A stretch of 64,000 nucleotides of DNA from Microbacterium luteum (GCF_015277875.1 NZ_CP063814.1:3410001-3474000), one strand, 5' to 3'. Shown: positions 1-8,973, counted from the first letter of the stretch. Numbers and translations are program-made. The notes: generated from the sequence alone by a model not told the origin.

Positions 1-2
1 GC

Positions 3-80
3 ACGACCCGAGACACCCGATTCCTCAACCACCACCGAGCCTGGCTCACCACACAGCAACACGCCCAAATCGCCGCTTGA
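3..80 (+). CDS. C-terminal end of an unidentified protein (partial)
   Basis: An open frame enters from the left edge and stops with TGA at 78-80, giving about 25 residues ending in HAQIAA. The composition (RFLNHHRAW) looks protein-like and the position next to an IS110 suggests another mobile-element gene, but I cannot name the family. The frame choice rests only on openness over a short stretch. Confidence 0.3.
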   Translation, partial: TTRDTRFLNHHRAWLTTQQHAQIAA

Positions 81-380
81 CAACTTGTGAATCTAGAGGC
101 GGCTGGTCCGGGACTGGCTGGCAGGGTTGGCGTTGGTCGCTTCGCCGTGGTCGTGACTCATGACAAACCTGGCCCCTTCGGGGTGCCTTGCCTATGAACT
201 GTCCGGTCGCGGCGAGTGACCGGCGCCTTCCCGGCCCACCTCGGTGGCTTGATCAGAAGCATGTCCGACCTCGCGGTCGTGGCTCATCACAGGTATGCCC
301 CGAAGTGATCCCTTTCCGGGCCGGCGCCGGTCGTCAGCGACCGGAGTCATCGCCCATCTCAAGGAAAGGACCGGACCGCT
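81..380 (+). ncRNA. Non-coding left end of IS110, candidate bridge RNA region
   Basis: This 300-bp stretch before the IS110 transposase has no convincing ORF but has several potential stem-loops: GGCCCC/GGGGTGCC around 171-187, a CCGGTCGC/GTGACCGG pair near 202-223, and a perfect CCGGTCG-TCAG-CGACCGG hairpin near 328-345. Two similar segments (GGTCGTGACTCATGAC and GGTCGTGGCTCATCAC) occur about 125 bp apart. IS110-group elements are known to encode a structured bridge RNA in the end that precedes the recombinase gene. Assignment as a bridge RNA is inference from position and foldability; loop guides were not matched to a target. Confidence 0.4.
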
Positions 381-1448
381 GTGAGCACCATTGTCGCGCA
401 CACTCATCCGTTCATCATCGGCGTGGACACCCACGCCCGAACCCACACCTACGCCGTCCTCACGGCTGCAGGTGAGCACCTCGGGACCGAAACGTTCCCG
501 AACACCGCGGCGGGCCGTTCCCGCGCGATCTCCTGGGCCGCGCGTCGCGCCAGCGGTGTCGCCGACCCGCTCTGGGTGATCGAAGGGGCAGGCAGCTACG
601 GCGCACAGCTGGCACGCAACGTCACCGACACCGGCTACCGCGTCGTCGAGGCCGCCCGGATGAGCGGTGGTCGGCGAGGGGTCGGCAAGTCGGACCCGAT
701 CGATGCGCAGCGGATCGCCGCCGCAGTACTCGCCCTGCCGACCGATCAACTCCGAAACCCACGCCAAGACGAGGGCGTGCGCGCCGCGACGCAGATACTC
801 CTGACCGCTCGCGACGAGCTCGCCGGTGAGCGCACGCGAGCAGTCAACGCACTCACTGCCCTGCTCCGCATCACTGACCTCGGCCTCGACGTTCGTCGCC
901 CCCTCGGTGCTCGCCGGATCGCTGAGGTCGCGCGCTGGCGGACGCGGGACGAGCACATCGCCGCCGCGACCGCCCGGACAGAGGCGATCCGTCTGGCCAA
1001 ACGGATCCTCGAGCTCGACGCCGAGCTCGATCAGAACATGGCGCGCATCAGCGAGCTCGTCCAAGCCAGCCCGGCCACCGAACTGCTCCACAAGACCGGC
1101 ATCGGGCCTGTCACAGCAGCGAGAACTCTCGTCGCGTGGTCTCACCCCGGCCGAGTCACCAACGAAGCCGCGTTCGCCGCTCTCGCGGGGGTGAATCCCA
1201 TCCCGGCATCCTCGGGCAACACCACACGACACCGACTCAACCGCGGCGGAGACCGGCAGCTGAACCGAGCGCTGAACGTCATTGCGATGGTCCGAATGGT
1301 CCACGACCCCGGCACCCGCGCCTACGTCGACCGGCGGCGCGCCGAAGGCAAGACCGACCGCGAAATCCGGCGCATCCTCAAGCGCTACCTCGCCCGCAGC
1401 ATCTATCGACACCTCAACGCCGCCTCAGCCGCTCAAACTGGGGGTTGA
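381..1448 (+). CDS. IS110 family transposase (RNA-guided recombinase type), intact
   Basis: 355 residues from a GTG start preceded by AAGGAAAGGA at 361-370. The N-terminal half is the RuvC-like DEDD domain, beginning FIIGVDTHARTH, with the Asp of GVDTH as a first catalytic residue and a later SDPIDAQRIA segment. The C-terminal half is the Transposase_20 domain, with GIGPVTAART and a SSGNTTRHRLNRGGDRQLNRAL segment supplying the Ser-containing region. Length is normal for the family and there is no frameshift, so the element may be active. IS110 elements lack terminal inverted repeats, so its ends were not fixed; it probably extends from about 81 to about 1475. Confidence 0.93.
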   Translation: MSTIVAHTHPFIIGVDTHARTHTYAVLTAAGEHLGTETFPNTAAGRSRAISWAARRASGVADPLWVIEGAGSYGAQLARNVTDTGYRVVEAARMSGGRRGVGKSDPIDAQRIAAAVLALPTDQLRNPRQDEGVRAATQILLTARDELAGERTRAVNALTALLRITDLGLDVRRPLGARRIAEVARWRTRDEHIAAATARTEAIRLAKRILELDAELDQNMARISELVQASPATELLHKTGIGPVTAARTLVAWSHPGRVTNEAAFAALAGVNPIPASSGNTTRHRLNRGGDRQLNRALNVIAMVRMVHDPGTRAYVDRRRAEGKTDREIRRILKRYLARSIYRHLNAASAAQTGG

Positions 1449-1767
1449 CGAGACATAGAAGCTTCATAGGAGCGTCGGGGCCGCGCTGCGTCGTTGTGGT
1501 TGTCGAAAACGGGCTTGTGGCTGGGTTCGGCGGCGCCGGATGATGATGGTGCCGCGGTCGACGCCGCTGATGCTTAGTGCTTCGAGCCTGTATAGGAGCG
1601 TGGCGTGGAGGGCTTCCACGGGAACCGTGGATTGGTGCCTCGAGCCTGTCATTTCCTGGGCTTGATGAGCCCGACTAGGAGATTCCTGAATCATTTTCCC
1701 CGCCCTTCCCGCGGCACCCGCCCCACCGGACGGTGGGGCGAAGCGAAGAAGGACGGAGGAGCTGCAG
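1449..1767 (+). other. IS110 junction and non-coding leader of a second IS110
   Basis: No gene is visible. The block ends the first IS110 and forms the leader of the second, decayed copy starting at 1768. The motif ATAGGAGCGT occurs twice (about 1466 and 1592), and a CCACCGGACGGTGG hairpin lies near 1722-1737. By analogy with the upstream element this may be another bridge RNA region; its gene is broken, so it may be inert. Confidence 0.3.
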
Positions 1768-2080
1768 ATGGATATCGTGCATGATCGTGCTGCGGGAATC
1801 GACATCTCCAACGGGACGCGAAGGTCTGTGTTCGGATACCAGGAGCCCGCGCCGGTACGTTCAGCAAGACAGTCACGACGTACGGGGCGACGACGAATGA
1901 AATCTTGCGGCTACGTCACAACTTGGAAGAGGCCGCCGTGACCGTGGTCGCGATGGAAGCCACGGGCGATTACTGGAAGCCCTTCTTCTTCCTCCTGGAT
2001 GAGACTCTGAACGTGGAACTGGTCAACGCGAAGCAGGCCAAGAACATCCCGGGTCGCAAGACCGACGTGTCGGCGGAAAG
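1768..2080 (+). pseudogene. IS110 family transposase, frameshifted 5' fragment
   Basis: A start ATG at 1768 follows GGACGGAGGA and opens with MDIVHDRAAGIDIS. A lost base near 1798-1805 shifts the frame, and the family sequence resumes as NEILRLRHNLEEAAVTVVAMEATGDYW and continues through VELVNAKQAKNIPGRKTDVS. This is the DEDD-domain part of a different IS110 subgroup from its neighbour. It stops at the left end of the IS3 element, and the remaining two thirds are not found beyond that element. It is therefore truncated as well as frameshifted. Confidence 0.85.
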
Positions 2081-2106
2081 TGTCAAGGCGGGTGAGACAG
2101 ATTCCG

Positions 2107-3174
2107 TCAGGCGGTCTGTATGAGGGCCTCCTGTGAGGGCTGGTTGATCCAGGCGGCCTCGGGCAGCTTGGGCGCCTGGGGTCGGCGGTGGCCGAAGCGC
2201 TCGGGACGGGCGGCGTAGGCCGCGTCCAGGGTGGCCTGGCGCTGGGCGCGGACCTGCCCGGCGGTGCCGAAGTGGACGCTGGCGGGGGTGTGCAGCCCGA
2301 TCCCGCAGTGGCGGTGCTCGTGGTTGTAGTAGGCGAAGAACTGCTCGGCGAACGCGCCGGCGTCGGCCAGGGACCCGAAGCGCTCGGGGAAGACCGGGGC
2401 GTACTTCAGCGTCTTGAACGCCGCCTCGCTGTAAGGGTTGTCGTTCGACACGTGCGGGCGGGAGTGCGACCTGGCCACCCCGAGGTCGACGAGCAGCTGA
2501 GCGACCGGTTTGGAGGTCATCGAGGTCCCGCGGTCGGCGTGGATCGCCTCCGGCACGCCATGGATGCCCATGGCGTGCTCGAGCAGGTTCTTGGCGATCT
2601 CGGCGTCCTCGCGGGCCGCGATGGTCCAGCCCACGACGAACCTGGAGAAGATGTCGAGCACGACGTACAGGTCGTAGTACACGCCCCGCTCCGGCCCCTT
2701 GAGCTTTGTGATGTCCCAACTCCACACCTGCCCCGGCGCCGTCGCGACGAGCTCGGGCCGGGTCCGGGGCGGGTGGCTCGCCTGCCGGCGCCGTTCCCCG
2801 GCCATGTCGTGCTCGCGCAGGATCCGGTGCATCGTGGACATCGAGCACAGGTAGGTGCCCTCGTCCAGCAGCGTGGCCCAGACCTGGGCGACCGACTTGT
2901 CCGCGAACCGCTGGCTGGTCAACACGGCCAGCACGTGGGCCCGCTCGGCGGCGGACAGCTTGTTCGCCGGTGCCGGCCGCGGTGTCCGTGGACGTGGCGG
3001 TGGCGGGTTCTTGGCCCGGTAGTGACTGGCGCGGGAGCGACCCAGCAGCGCGCACGCAGCCGCGGTGCCGACGTGCTCGGCCAGCCCGTCGACGGCCGGG
3101 TTGATCACCGCGGCGACCGCGGCGGCTTGTCCGCGCTCTCGGAGAGCGTCTCCAAGAGCGCGTGTGCTTTTCCC
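2107..3174 (-). CDS. IS3 transposase OrfB (DDE integrase domain)
   Basis: The reading is taken from the frameshift site as GKSTRALGDALRERG and runs about 355 residues to the stop at 2107. It carries the HTH_21 region (AACALLGRSRASHYR) and a complete integrase core: Asp in VWSWDITKLKG, Asp in IHADRGTS, and Glu in DNPYSEAAFKTLKY. The C-terminal YYNHEHRHCGIGLHTPASVH tail is typical. It is probably made only as an OrfAB fusion. The frame also extends upstream to 3321, but that part is an out-of-frame reading of orfA. Confidence 0.9.
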   Translation of the reverse strand, partial: GKSTRALGDALRERGQAAAVAAVINPAVDGLAEHVGTAAACALLGRSRASHYRAKNPPPPRPRTPRPAPANKLSAAERAHVLAVLTSQRFADKSVAQVWATLLDEGTYLCSMSTMHRILREHDMAGERRRQASHPPRTRPELVATAPGQVWSWDITKLKGPERGVYYDLYVVLDIFSRFVVGWTIAAREDAEIAKNLLEHAMGIHGVPEAIHADRGTSMTSKPVAQLLVDLGVARSHSRPHVSNDNPYSEAAFKTLKYAPVFPERFGSLADAGAFAEQFFAYYNHEHRHCGIGLHTPASVHFGTAGQVRAQRQATLDAAYAARPERFGHRRPQAPKLPEAAWINQPSQEALIQTA

Positions 3175-3509
3175 ATCAGGTCCAGCGCCGCCCTGGTCTT
3201 GGCCAGCTCGGCCTCGGCCTTCTCCGCCCGGGCCCGTAGCGCCTGCAGCTCCCGCTCGCGCCGGTCCCGCGGCTTGCTGCCCAGCCCGGACAGCGAGCCG
3301 GCGGCCGCGGCCTTGCGCCACTCGATGATGTGGGAGGTGTACAGGCCCTCCCGGCGCAGGATCTCCCCACGCCCAGAGCGGTCCGCGGCGTCGTACTCGG
3401 CCAGGATCGCCGCTTTGAACTCGGCGGTGAACGTCCGCCTCTTGGGCCGGTCAGCACGAGGAGCCATAGCCCCATCATCGGTGCCGACGTCAGCAACCGT
3501 CATCGTCAT
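3105..3509 (-). CDS. IS3 transposase OrfA (helix-turn-helix)
   Basis: 134 residues with the OrfA signature KRRTFTAEFKAAILAEYD followed by GEILRREGLYTSHIIEWRK, a helix-turn-helix that binds the element ends, and then a leucine-rich coiled coil (RERELQALRARAEKAEAELAK). Its 3' part overlaps orfB in the -1 frame across a GGGAAAAG run at 3166-3174. This fits the programmed -1 frameshift that makes the OrfAB transposase in IS3 elements. Confidence 0.88.
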   Translation of the reverse strand: MTMTVADVGTDDGAMAPRADRPKRRTFTAEFKAAILAEYDAADRSGRGEILRREGLYTSHIIEWRKAAAAGSLSGLGSKPRDRRERELQALRARAEKAEAELAKTRAALDLMGKAHALLETLSESADKPPRSPR

Positions 3510-3654
3510 CTCAGTATTGGTCCGTTCTCGCCCCGTGCAGTGCGAAGGTCAGCAGTGCTGGTGTCTCACCCCATCCTGACGCACAGGGGGCGGCTGGACG
3601 ATCTCACCGAGTGGGCGCATGGTTTCACCGGCCGGGCCCAGTCGTTCCCCGGCT

Positions 3655-5081
3655 ACCGGGCCTGGAGTCCCGCGGGGTGGTGGTCTTTCGGGCCCGCGGC
3701 GTCGTGACCGCGACGGGGTGAGCCATCGTGCGATGGTCAGTGAGAACGACCAAGAACTCACACAGAAAGACGACACCGCACGATGGCTCTTGACCAGTCT
3801 GCCCTCCTCGAGCTGCTCGGGGAACTGAAGCTCACCGGCACCACCGACCGCATCCGAGCCGCGACCGAGCGGCTCTACCAGGAGCTGATCGACGCGGAGA
3901 CAGCCGCATTCATCGGCGCCGCCCCCTACGAGCGCACGAGCGAGCGCACGACTACCCGCAACGGTTCCCGGCCGCGGGTGCTGTCGACCACGGCTGGGGA
4001 TCTGGAGTTGCGGATCCCGAAGTTGCGGCAGGGGTCGTTCTTCCCGTCGCTGCTGGAGCGGCGCCGCCGGGTCGACCAAGCCTTGTTCGCGGTCGTGATG
4101 GAGGCCTACCTCCACGGCGTCTCAACCCGGAAGGTCGATGACCTCGTCAAAGCGCTCGGCGCTGACACTGGCATCTCGAAGTCCGAGGTGTCCCGCATCT
4201 GCCAAGGGCTCGACGCCGAGGTCGCATCGTTCCGCGACCGCTCGCTGTCTGACATCGCCTACCCCTACGTGTTCCTCGACGCGACCTACTGCAAGGTCCG
4301 CATCGACCACCGTGTCGTGTCCCAGGCGGTCGTCGTCGCGATCGGCGTCGCCGCTGACGGGCGGCGGGTCGTGCTGGGCTTCGATGTCGGAGACAGCGAG
4401 ACCGAGGAGTTCTGGAAGCAGTTCCTGCGCTCGTTGAAGACACGAGGTCTGGGCGGGGTGAAGCTGGTGATCTCCGACGCCCACGCCGGACTGAAGAAGG
4501 CCGCAGCGACCGTGTTGCAGGGCGCCGCCTGGCAGCGCTGCCGCGTCCACTTCATGCGCAACGTCCTGACCGCCCTCCCGAAGGGCCGGCAGGAGATGGT
4601 CGCCAGCGTGATCCGCACGATCTTCGCCCAACCCGACGCCGAGCACATCGATGCCCAGTTCGACGAAGTCGTGCGCATGATCGAGCGCGTCCACCCCAAG
4701 ACCGCCGTGATGCTCACCGACGCCCGTGACGACATCCTCGCGTTCAAAGCGTTCCCCGCCCGGCATTGGCGACAGATCTGGTCCACGAACCCGCTGGAAC
4801 GCCTCAATCGGGAGATCAAGCGCCGCACCGACGTCGTTGGCGTGTTCCCGAACAACGCCGCCCTGCTCCGCCTGGCCGGCTCCGTCCTCGTCGAGCAACA
4901 CGACGAATGGGAAGCCGCCGACCGCCGCTACTTCTCCGAAGCCTCCATGACCGAGCTCACCGCGACCACCCCCACCATCGACGAGGCGGTGATACTCCCC
5001 GAGATCACCGCCGCCTAAACTAACGACAGCTGATCATCGCAACGAAGCGAAAGACCACCACTCAAACGGACGCGGCCCTGT
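3655..5081 (+). mobile_element. IS256 family element
   Basis: Inverted repeats flank the transposase: GGTGGTGGTCTTTCG at 3676-3690 on the left and its mirror CGAAAGACCACCACTC at 5048-5063 on the right. Partial matches (GGCC, GTCC) extend outward to about 3655 and 5081. The exact outer bases and target duplication are uncertain. Confidence 0.8.
3783..5018 (+). CDS. IS256 family (Mutator type) transposase
   Basis: 411 residues, full length for the family. The N-terminus MALDQSALLELLGELK is followed by a zinc-like/HTH region and the DDE core: Asp in YVFLDATYCKVR, Asp in LVISDAHAGLKKA, and Glu in TNPLERLNREIKRRT. The C-W-H style insertion segment is seen in AWQRCRVHFMRNVL. No frameshift is present, so the element may be active. 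It abuts the IS3 on its left and lies 150 bp from the catabolic cluster on its right. Confidence 0.95.
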   Translation: MALDQSALLELLGELKLTGTTDRIRAATERLYQELIDAETAAFIGAAPYERTSERTTTRNGSRPRVLSTTAGDLELRIPKLRQGSFFPSLLERRRRVDQALFAVVMEAYLHGVSTRKVDDLVKALGADTGISKSEVSRICQGLDAEVASFRDRSLSDIAYPYVFLDATYCKVRIDHRVVSQAVVVAIGVAADGRRVVLGFDVGDSETEEFWKQFLRSLKTRGLGGVKLVISDAHAGLKKAAATVLQGAAWQRCRVHFMRNVLTALPKGRQEMVASVIRTIFAQPDAEHIDAQFDEVVRMIERVHPKTAVMLTDARDDILAFKAFPARHWRQIWSTNPLERLNREIKRRTDVVGVFPNNAALLRLAGSVLVEQHDEWEAADRRYFSEASMTELTATTPTIDEAVILPEITAA

Positions 5082-5231
5082 CACGGCGGCGAGAGCGCTG
5101 GAGGTCACTGCAGCTGGCCGAGCTCGAGCATCTCACCGTCGAGGAAGAACGTCGGAGGGGAATGCTGAAGCTTCGGTTGACTCTGGGACTGCCAATGACC
5201 CCACCACGAACGGATGCTCGCGGTCTCACTG

Positions 5232-6407
5232 TCACCGTTCCAGCACGACGGCGAGGCCTTGACCCACGCCGATGCAGATCGCCACGACGGCGACGCCGCC
5301 TCCGCGTCGCGCAAGCTCATGCGCGGCATGCCCGAGAATGCGGCCCCCCGAAGCGCCCAGCGGATGGCCGATGGCCAGCGCTCCGCCGTGGATGTTGACC
5401 CGCTCAGGATCAAGTTCAGGCCACCCGGCGACGCATGCGAGCGACTGTGAAGCGAACGCCTCGTTGAGCTCGACCACGTCGACATCGGCCCAGGACCGGC
5501 CGGCGCGTGCGAGCGCCTTGTTCGCCGCCTCGATCGGCGCGATCGGGAACAGATGCGGATCGACGCCATGCGCCCCGCGTCCCGCAATCCGCGCGAGTGG
5601 CTCGCCGGGCAGCGCACCCTCCGCGGCGATCAGAACGGCGGAAGCGCCGTCGTTGATCGGCGAGGAGTTGCCGGCGGTGACGGTGCCTTCGCCGTCGCGC
5701 GCGAACAGCGGAGTAAGCCCGGCGAGCTTGTCCACGGAAGTGTCGTCCCGGATGCCCTCGTCGCGTGCCAGGTCGGCCCCTGGCACGTGCACGATCTCGC
5801 CATCGTAGACCCCGTCAGCCCACGCTTTAGCTGCCAGCCGGTGAGAGCGCACGGCGAACTCGTCCTGGGCATCTCGGGAGATTCCCCACTCTCGGGCGAT
5901 CTTCTCCGCCGATTCTCCATTGGAGATGGTCCACTGCTTCGGCAGCTTCGGGTTGGTCATCCGCCACCCGATGGAGGTGTTCCACAGTGTCTGGTTACCG
6001 ACCGCCGGCCACGGCCTCGGCGACTTCTCCACGATGAACGGCGCCCGGCTCATCGACTCCACTCCGCCGGCGAGCACGAGACCGGCGTCGCCGGTCTCGA
6101 CAGCGCGGGCGGCCTGGATCACCGCTTCCAGCGACGACGAGCAGAGTCGGTTGACGGTCACGCCGGTGACACTGGTGGGGAAGCCTGCCAGCAGCGCCCC
6201 GAAACGGGCGACGTCGCGGTTGTCCTCTCCTGCTTGGTTCGCATCGCCGAAGATCACGTCATCGATGCGCGCGGGGTCGAGGCCCATGCGCGCGACGGTC
6301 GCCTTCATGACGACTGCGGCGAGATCGTCGGGCCGGATGCCGCTGAGCGCGCCACCCGCCCGCCCGAAGGGGGTGCGGACAGCATCGTAGACAAAGCTCG
6401 CGGTCAT
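5232..6407 (-). CDS. Acetyl-CoA acyltransferase (beta-ketoadipyl/3-ketoacyl-CoA thiolase)
   Basis: 391-residue thiolase with the full catalytic set: nucleophile Cys89 in NRLCSSSLEAV, His348 in GGALAIGHPLGASG, and Cys378 in AICIGVGQG. It cleaves 3-ketoacyl-CoA to acetyl-CoA and a shortened acyl-CoA. It is the last gene of a minus-strand operon behind a CoA transferase and an acyl-CoA dehydrogenase. In the proposed cyclohexanol route its substrate would be 3-oxoadipyl-CoA, giving succinyl-CoA and acetyl-CoA. The start at 6407 has GGGAG upstream. The thiolase assignment is firm; the exact substrate is inferred from context. Confidence 0.93.
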   Translation of the reverse strand: MTASFVYDAVRTPFGRAGGALSGIRPDDLAAVVMKATVARMGLDPARIDDVIFGDANQAGEDNRDVARFGALLAGFPTSVTGVTVNRLCSSSLEAVIQAARAVETGDAGLVLAGGVESMSRAPFIVEKSPRPWPAVGNQTLWNTSIGWRMTNPKLPKQWTISNGESAEKIAREWGISRDAQDEFAVRSHRLAAKAWADGVYDGEIVHVPGADLARDEGIRDDTSVDKLAGLTPLFARDGEGTVTAGNSSPINDGASAVLIAAEGALPGEPLARIAGRGAHGVDPHLFPIAPIEAANKALARAGRSWADVDVVELNEAFASQSLACVAGWPELDPERVNIHGGALAIGHPLGASGGRILGHAAHELARRGGGVAVVAICIGVGQGLAVVLER

Positions 6408-6437
6408 GGCGGGCTCCCTTCCGTGGTCGGCCGAGGG

Positions 6438-7640
6438 TCAGGCGAACGCCGATATTCCGGTGATCTGGCGGCCGATGATGAGCGACTGGATGAAGTCGGT
6501 CCCCTCATATGTGTGGACGACTTCCATGTCGGTGAGGTGGCGGGCGACGTGGTTCTCCAGAAGGAGTCCGTTGCCGCCGAGGAGGTCGCGGGCATCCCGG
6601 CAGAGTGCACGCGCGTGCTGGCCGGTGAACATCTTCGCGAGCGAGGCCTGTTCGTTCGTCAGTCGCCCTTCATCCTGCAGAGTGGCTGTGCGGAAGCAGA
6701 GCAACTGCATCGCGGTGAGATCGGCGAGCATGTTGGCCAGCTTGTTCTGCACCAGCTGGAAGCTGGCGATGGGCTTGCCGAACTGGACACGTTCCTGGAC
6801 GTAGACCGCCGCTGCCTCGTACGCGGCGAGAGCGTGCCCGAGCGCCTCCCACGCGACGGCGCTGCGGGTGCGGTTGAGGATCGCGGAGACGTCACGGAAT
6901 GAGGTCGACTTCGCCAGCTTGTTCCCGGCAGGGATCCTCAGTCCGGAGATCTCGATGTGCGCCTGCTGGATCGCGCGCTTAGCGATCTTCCCGGTGATCG
7001 CCTCCGCAGAGTACCCCTCGGGATACTGTCCGTCAGCGCCTTTCTCGAGCACGAATGCCTTCACTTTGGCATCCGCTGTGTCGCGGGCCCAGATGATGAC
7101 GAGGTCCGCAACGTGTCCGAGCCCGATCCACCGTTTGGCACCGTCTATGACATACGCGCTCCCGTCGCGGCGGGCAGTGGTCTCCAGGGCGACGGAGTCG
7201 GAGCCGTGATCGGGCTCGGTCAGCGCGAACGCGCCGAGCTTGCGGAGGGCTGCCATTTCGGGCAGCCAGCGCTGCTTCTGCTCGTCGTCGCCGAGCAACG
7301 CGATGCTGCCCATCGCAAGTCCCGAGTGCACGGCATTGAGCGTGTTCACACTCCCGTCTCCACGAGACAGTTCCATCGCGACGAGGCCGGTCTGCAGTCG
7401 GGTCAGTCCCGGACAGCCGTAGCCCTGGATCGCGGTGCCCACGATTCCCAGCTCGCCCAGTGCGGGGAGGATCTGGTAAGGGAAGTCCGCTAACTCCCAG
7501 TACTCGTTGATAACTGGCAGGACCTCGGAATCCACGAATCCGCGCACACGTGTGATGAGATTGCGGTCGTCGTCGCCGAGAAGATCACCGATCTGATAAA
7601 AGTCCGTATCCACCGGATGTGCCGCCTTCGTGATCGTCAT
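6438..7640 (-). CDS. Acyl-CoA dehydrogenase, glutaryl-CoA dehydrogenase-like
   Basis: 400 residues covering the acyl-CoA dehydrogenase N, middle and C domains. Visible signatures are FALTEPDHGSDS (FAD/substrate loop), KRWIGLGHVADL, and the catalytic base Glu379 in VVHTYEGTDF. The ending IIGRQITGISAF resembles the glutaryl-CoA dehydrogenase branch, which acts on dicarboxylyl-CoA thioesters. That fits an adipyl-CoA substrate here. It begins 3 bp after the CoA-transferase stop and is followed 30 bp later by the thiolase. Whether it only oxidises, or also decarboxylates, cannot be told from the sequence. Confidence 0.92.
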   Translation of the reverse strand: MTITKAAHPVDTDFYQIGDLLGDDDRNLITRVRGFVDSEVLPVINEYWELADFPYQILPALGELGIVGTAIQGYGCPGLTRLQTGLVAMELSRGDGSVNTLNAVHSGLAMGSIALLGDDEQKQRWLPEMAALRKLGAFALTEPDHGSDSVALETTARRDGSAYVIDGAKRWIGLGHVADLVIIWARDTADAKVKAFVLEKGADGQYPEGYSAEAITGKIAKRAIQQAHIEISGLRIPAGNKLAKSTSFRDVSAILNRTRSAVAWEALGHALAAYEAAAVYVQERVQFGKPIASFQLVQNKLANMLADLTAMQLLCFRTATLQDEGRLTNEQASLAKMFTGQHARALCRDARDLLGGNGLLLENHVARHLTDMEVVHTYEGTDFIQSLIIGRQITGISAFA

Positions 7641-7643
7641 CTC

Positions 7644-8891
7644 TCAGCGTCCCTCTTTCCGAATCGCCGGGACGGTAACCCGATCGCCGACGTGGTCTTC
7701 ATCGTCTTCCGCGACTTGCAGCCACCGTCGGACCGCCTCGCCATCCTGGTCGAGTGCAGGAGGCGCGGCGCGGTAACTCGCGGGGGTGCGGGAGAACGTT
7801 ATGGGGTTGCGAATGGTGGGCACCGCGTGGTCGCCGGTGCCGGCCGCGACGCTGGGCTCCAGGCCGATCTTCGCAGCGAACTCGACGCCTCCACGGACAT
7901 CCAGGACCGGCGCACACGGGACCTGCAACGGGCTGAAGATGTCGAACCACTCCCATGCGGTCTTGGTGACCAGCCGCGCTGTCAGCAGCGGGCGCAGGGC
8001 GTCTCGGTGCGCGCTGCGGTCTGCGTTGGACGCGAAGCGAGTGTCTGCGGCCAGCTGCGGCAGCCCGATGGCGTCGCAGAACGTAGCGAACTGCGCGTCG
8101 TTGCCGATCGCGAGCACCAGTTCCCCGTCATGGGTGCGAAACGGTGCGTAGGGGTAGATACTGGGGTGGTCATTGCCCATCCGGGTCGGAGACTGCCCGC
8201 TCAGCAGAAACCCGCCGGTCTGGTTGACCATGCCCGACAATGCGGAGGACAGCAGGTTCAGTTCGACGTGCTGTCCCTCTCCCGAGCGCTGTCGGTGGTA
8301 AAGGGCGGAGGTGATCGCGATGCACGTGTGCAACCCGGTGATCACATCGAACACCGCGACGCCCGCGCGGAACCCTTCCGTGTTCGGCGCGCCGGTCACG
8401 CTCATCAGTCCAGACAGCGCCTGTGCGAGCAGGTCGTAGCCGGCGAGCCCCGCGCCTCCCGCGGTACCGAAGCCGGTGATCGACGCATAGATCACACTGG
8501 GGTTCTCCCGCTTGACGGACTCGTAGTCCAAGCCGAATCGCCGGAGCCCGCCGGGTTTGAAGTTCTCTGTGACCACATCGGCTCGGGCCGCGAGACGCTG
8601 TGCGAGGACAAGGTCATCGGGGTTGCGGAAGTCCAGCACCACAGACTGCTTGTTCCTGTTAATGGAGAGGAAGTAGGTCGACTCGCCTCGGTACTCCGGT
8701 GGCCGGTAGCTGCGTGTCTCGTCCCCTAGCGGACTCTCCACCTTGATGACCGTCGCCCCGAGGTCCGCGAGCAGCATCGTGCAGTAGGGGCCAGCGAGTA
8801 CCCGGCCGAAATCCGCGACCAGGAGACCCTCGAAAGGACCACCGGCCACGTCCTGCACCGTCCGGCCATCCGGGAGCGAGCTCTTCATCAT
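7644..8891 (-). CDS. CaiB/BaiF (family III) CoA transferase
   Basis: About 415 residues from the ATG at 8891 (MMKSSLPDGR), chosen because the operator at 8947-8973 lies upstream of it; the frame stays open to 9041 but that extension covers the operator. Family III features are VADFGRVLAGPYCTMLLADLGA, KVESPLGDETR, ENFKPGGL and the catalytic Asp153 in GYDLLAQALSG. It would activate a carboxylic acid, here probably adipate, by CoA transfer. It heads the operon with acyl-CoA dehydrogenase and thiolase. Confidence 0.9.
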   Translation of the reverse strand: MMKSSLPDGRTVQDVAGGPFEGLLVADFGRVLAGPYCTMLLADLGATVIKVESPLGDETRSYRPPEYRGESTYFLSINRNKQSVVLDFRNPDDLVLAQRLAARADVVTENFKPGGLRRFGLDYESVKRENPSVIYASITGFGTAGGAGLAGYDLLAQALSGLMSVTGAPNTEGFRAGVAVFDVITGLHTCIAITSALYHRQRSGEGQHVELNLLSSALSGMVNQTGGFLLSGQSPTRMGNDHPSIYPYAPFRTHDGELVLAIGNDAQFATFCDAIGLPQLAADTRFASNADRSAHRDALRPLLTARLVTKTAWEWFDIFSPLQVPCAPVLDVRGGVEFAAKIGLEPSVAAGTGDHAVPTIRNPITFSRTPASYRAAPPALDQDGEAVRRWLQVAEDDEDHVGDRVTVPAIRKEGR

Positions 8892-8946
8892 CGGGAACAC
8901 CTCAGTCGTCGTGTTCGTCCAGACTCCCAGCAGCCGTTTATGTCCG

Positions 8947-8973
8947 TCCAATACCTGATCAGGCACGTATTGA
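8947..8973 (-). promoter_or_regulatory. Operator site A (CAATAC-N12-GTATTG)
   Basis: Perfect 6-bp arms CAATAC at 8949-8954 and GTATTG at 8967-8972 with a 12-bp spacer, embedded in the GGTATTGG core shared by five sites in this cluster. It lies about 56 bp upstream of the CoA-transferase start and about 145 bp before the divergent SDR gene, so it could serve either direction. Confidence 0.75.

Larger units (their letters stand above)
2081..3583 (-). mobile_element. IS3 family element
   Basis: The element is bounded by imperfect inverted repeats: TGTCA-N4-GGGTGAGACA at 2081-2099 and its mirror TGTCTCACCCCATCCTGACG starting at 3562. It carries orfA and orfB on the minus strand and interrupts the IS110 remnant on its left side. 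No matching target duplication was established because the right flank belongs to the IS256 junction. Confidence 0.8.

Noticed and set aside
5082..5231. Short open end on the minus strand reading PTFFLDGEMLELGQLQ, like a thioredoxin-fold C-terminus
   Set aside because: Only about 16 residues look meaningful and there is no upstream continuation; too short to annotate as a gene remnant.
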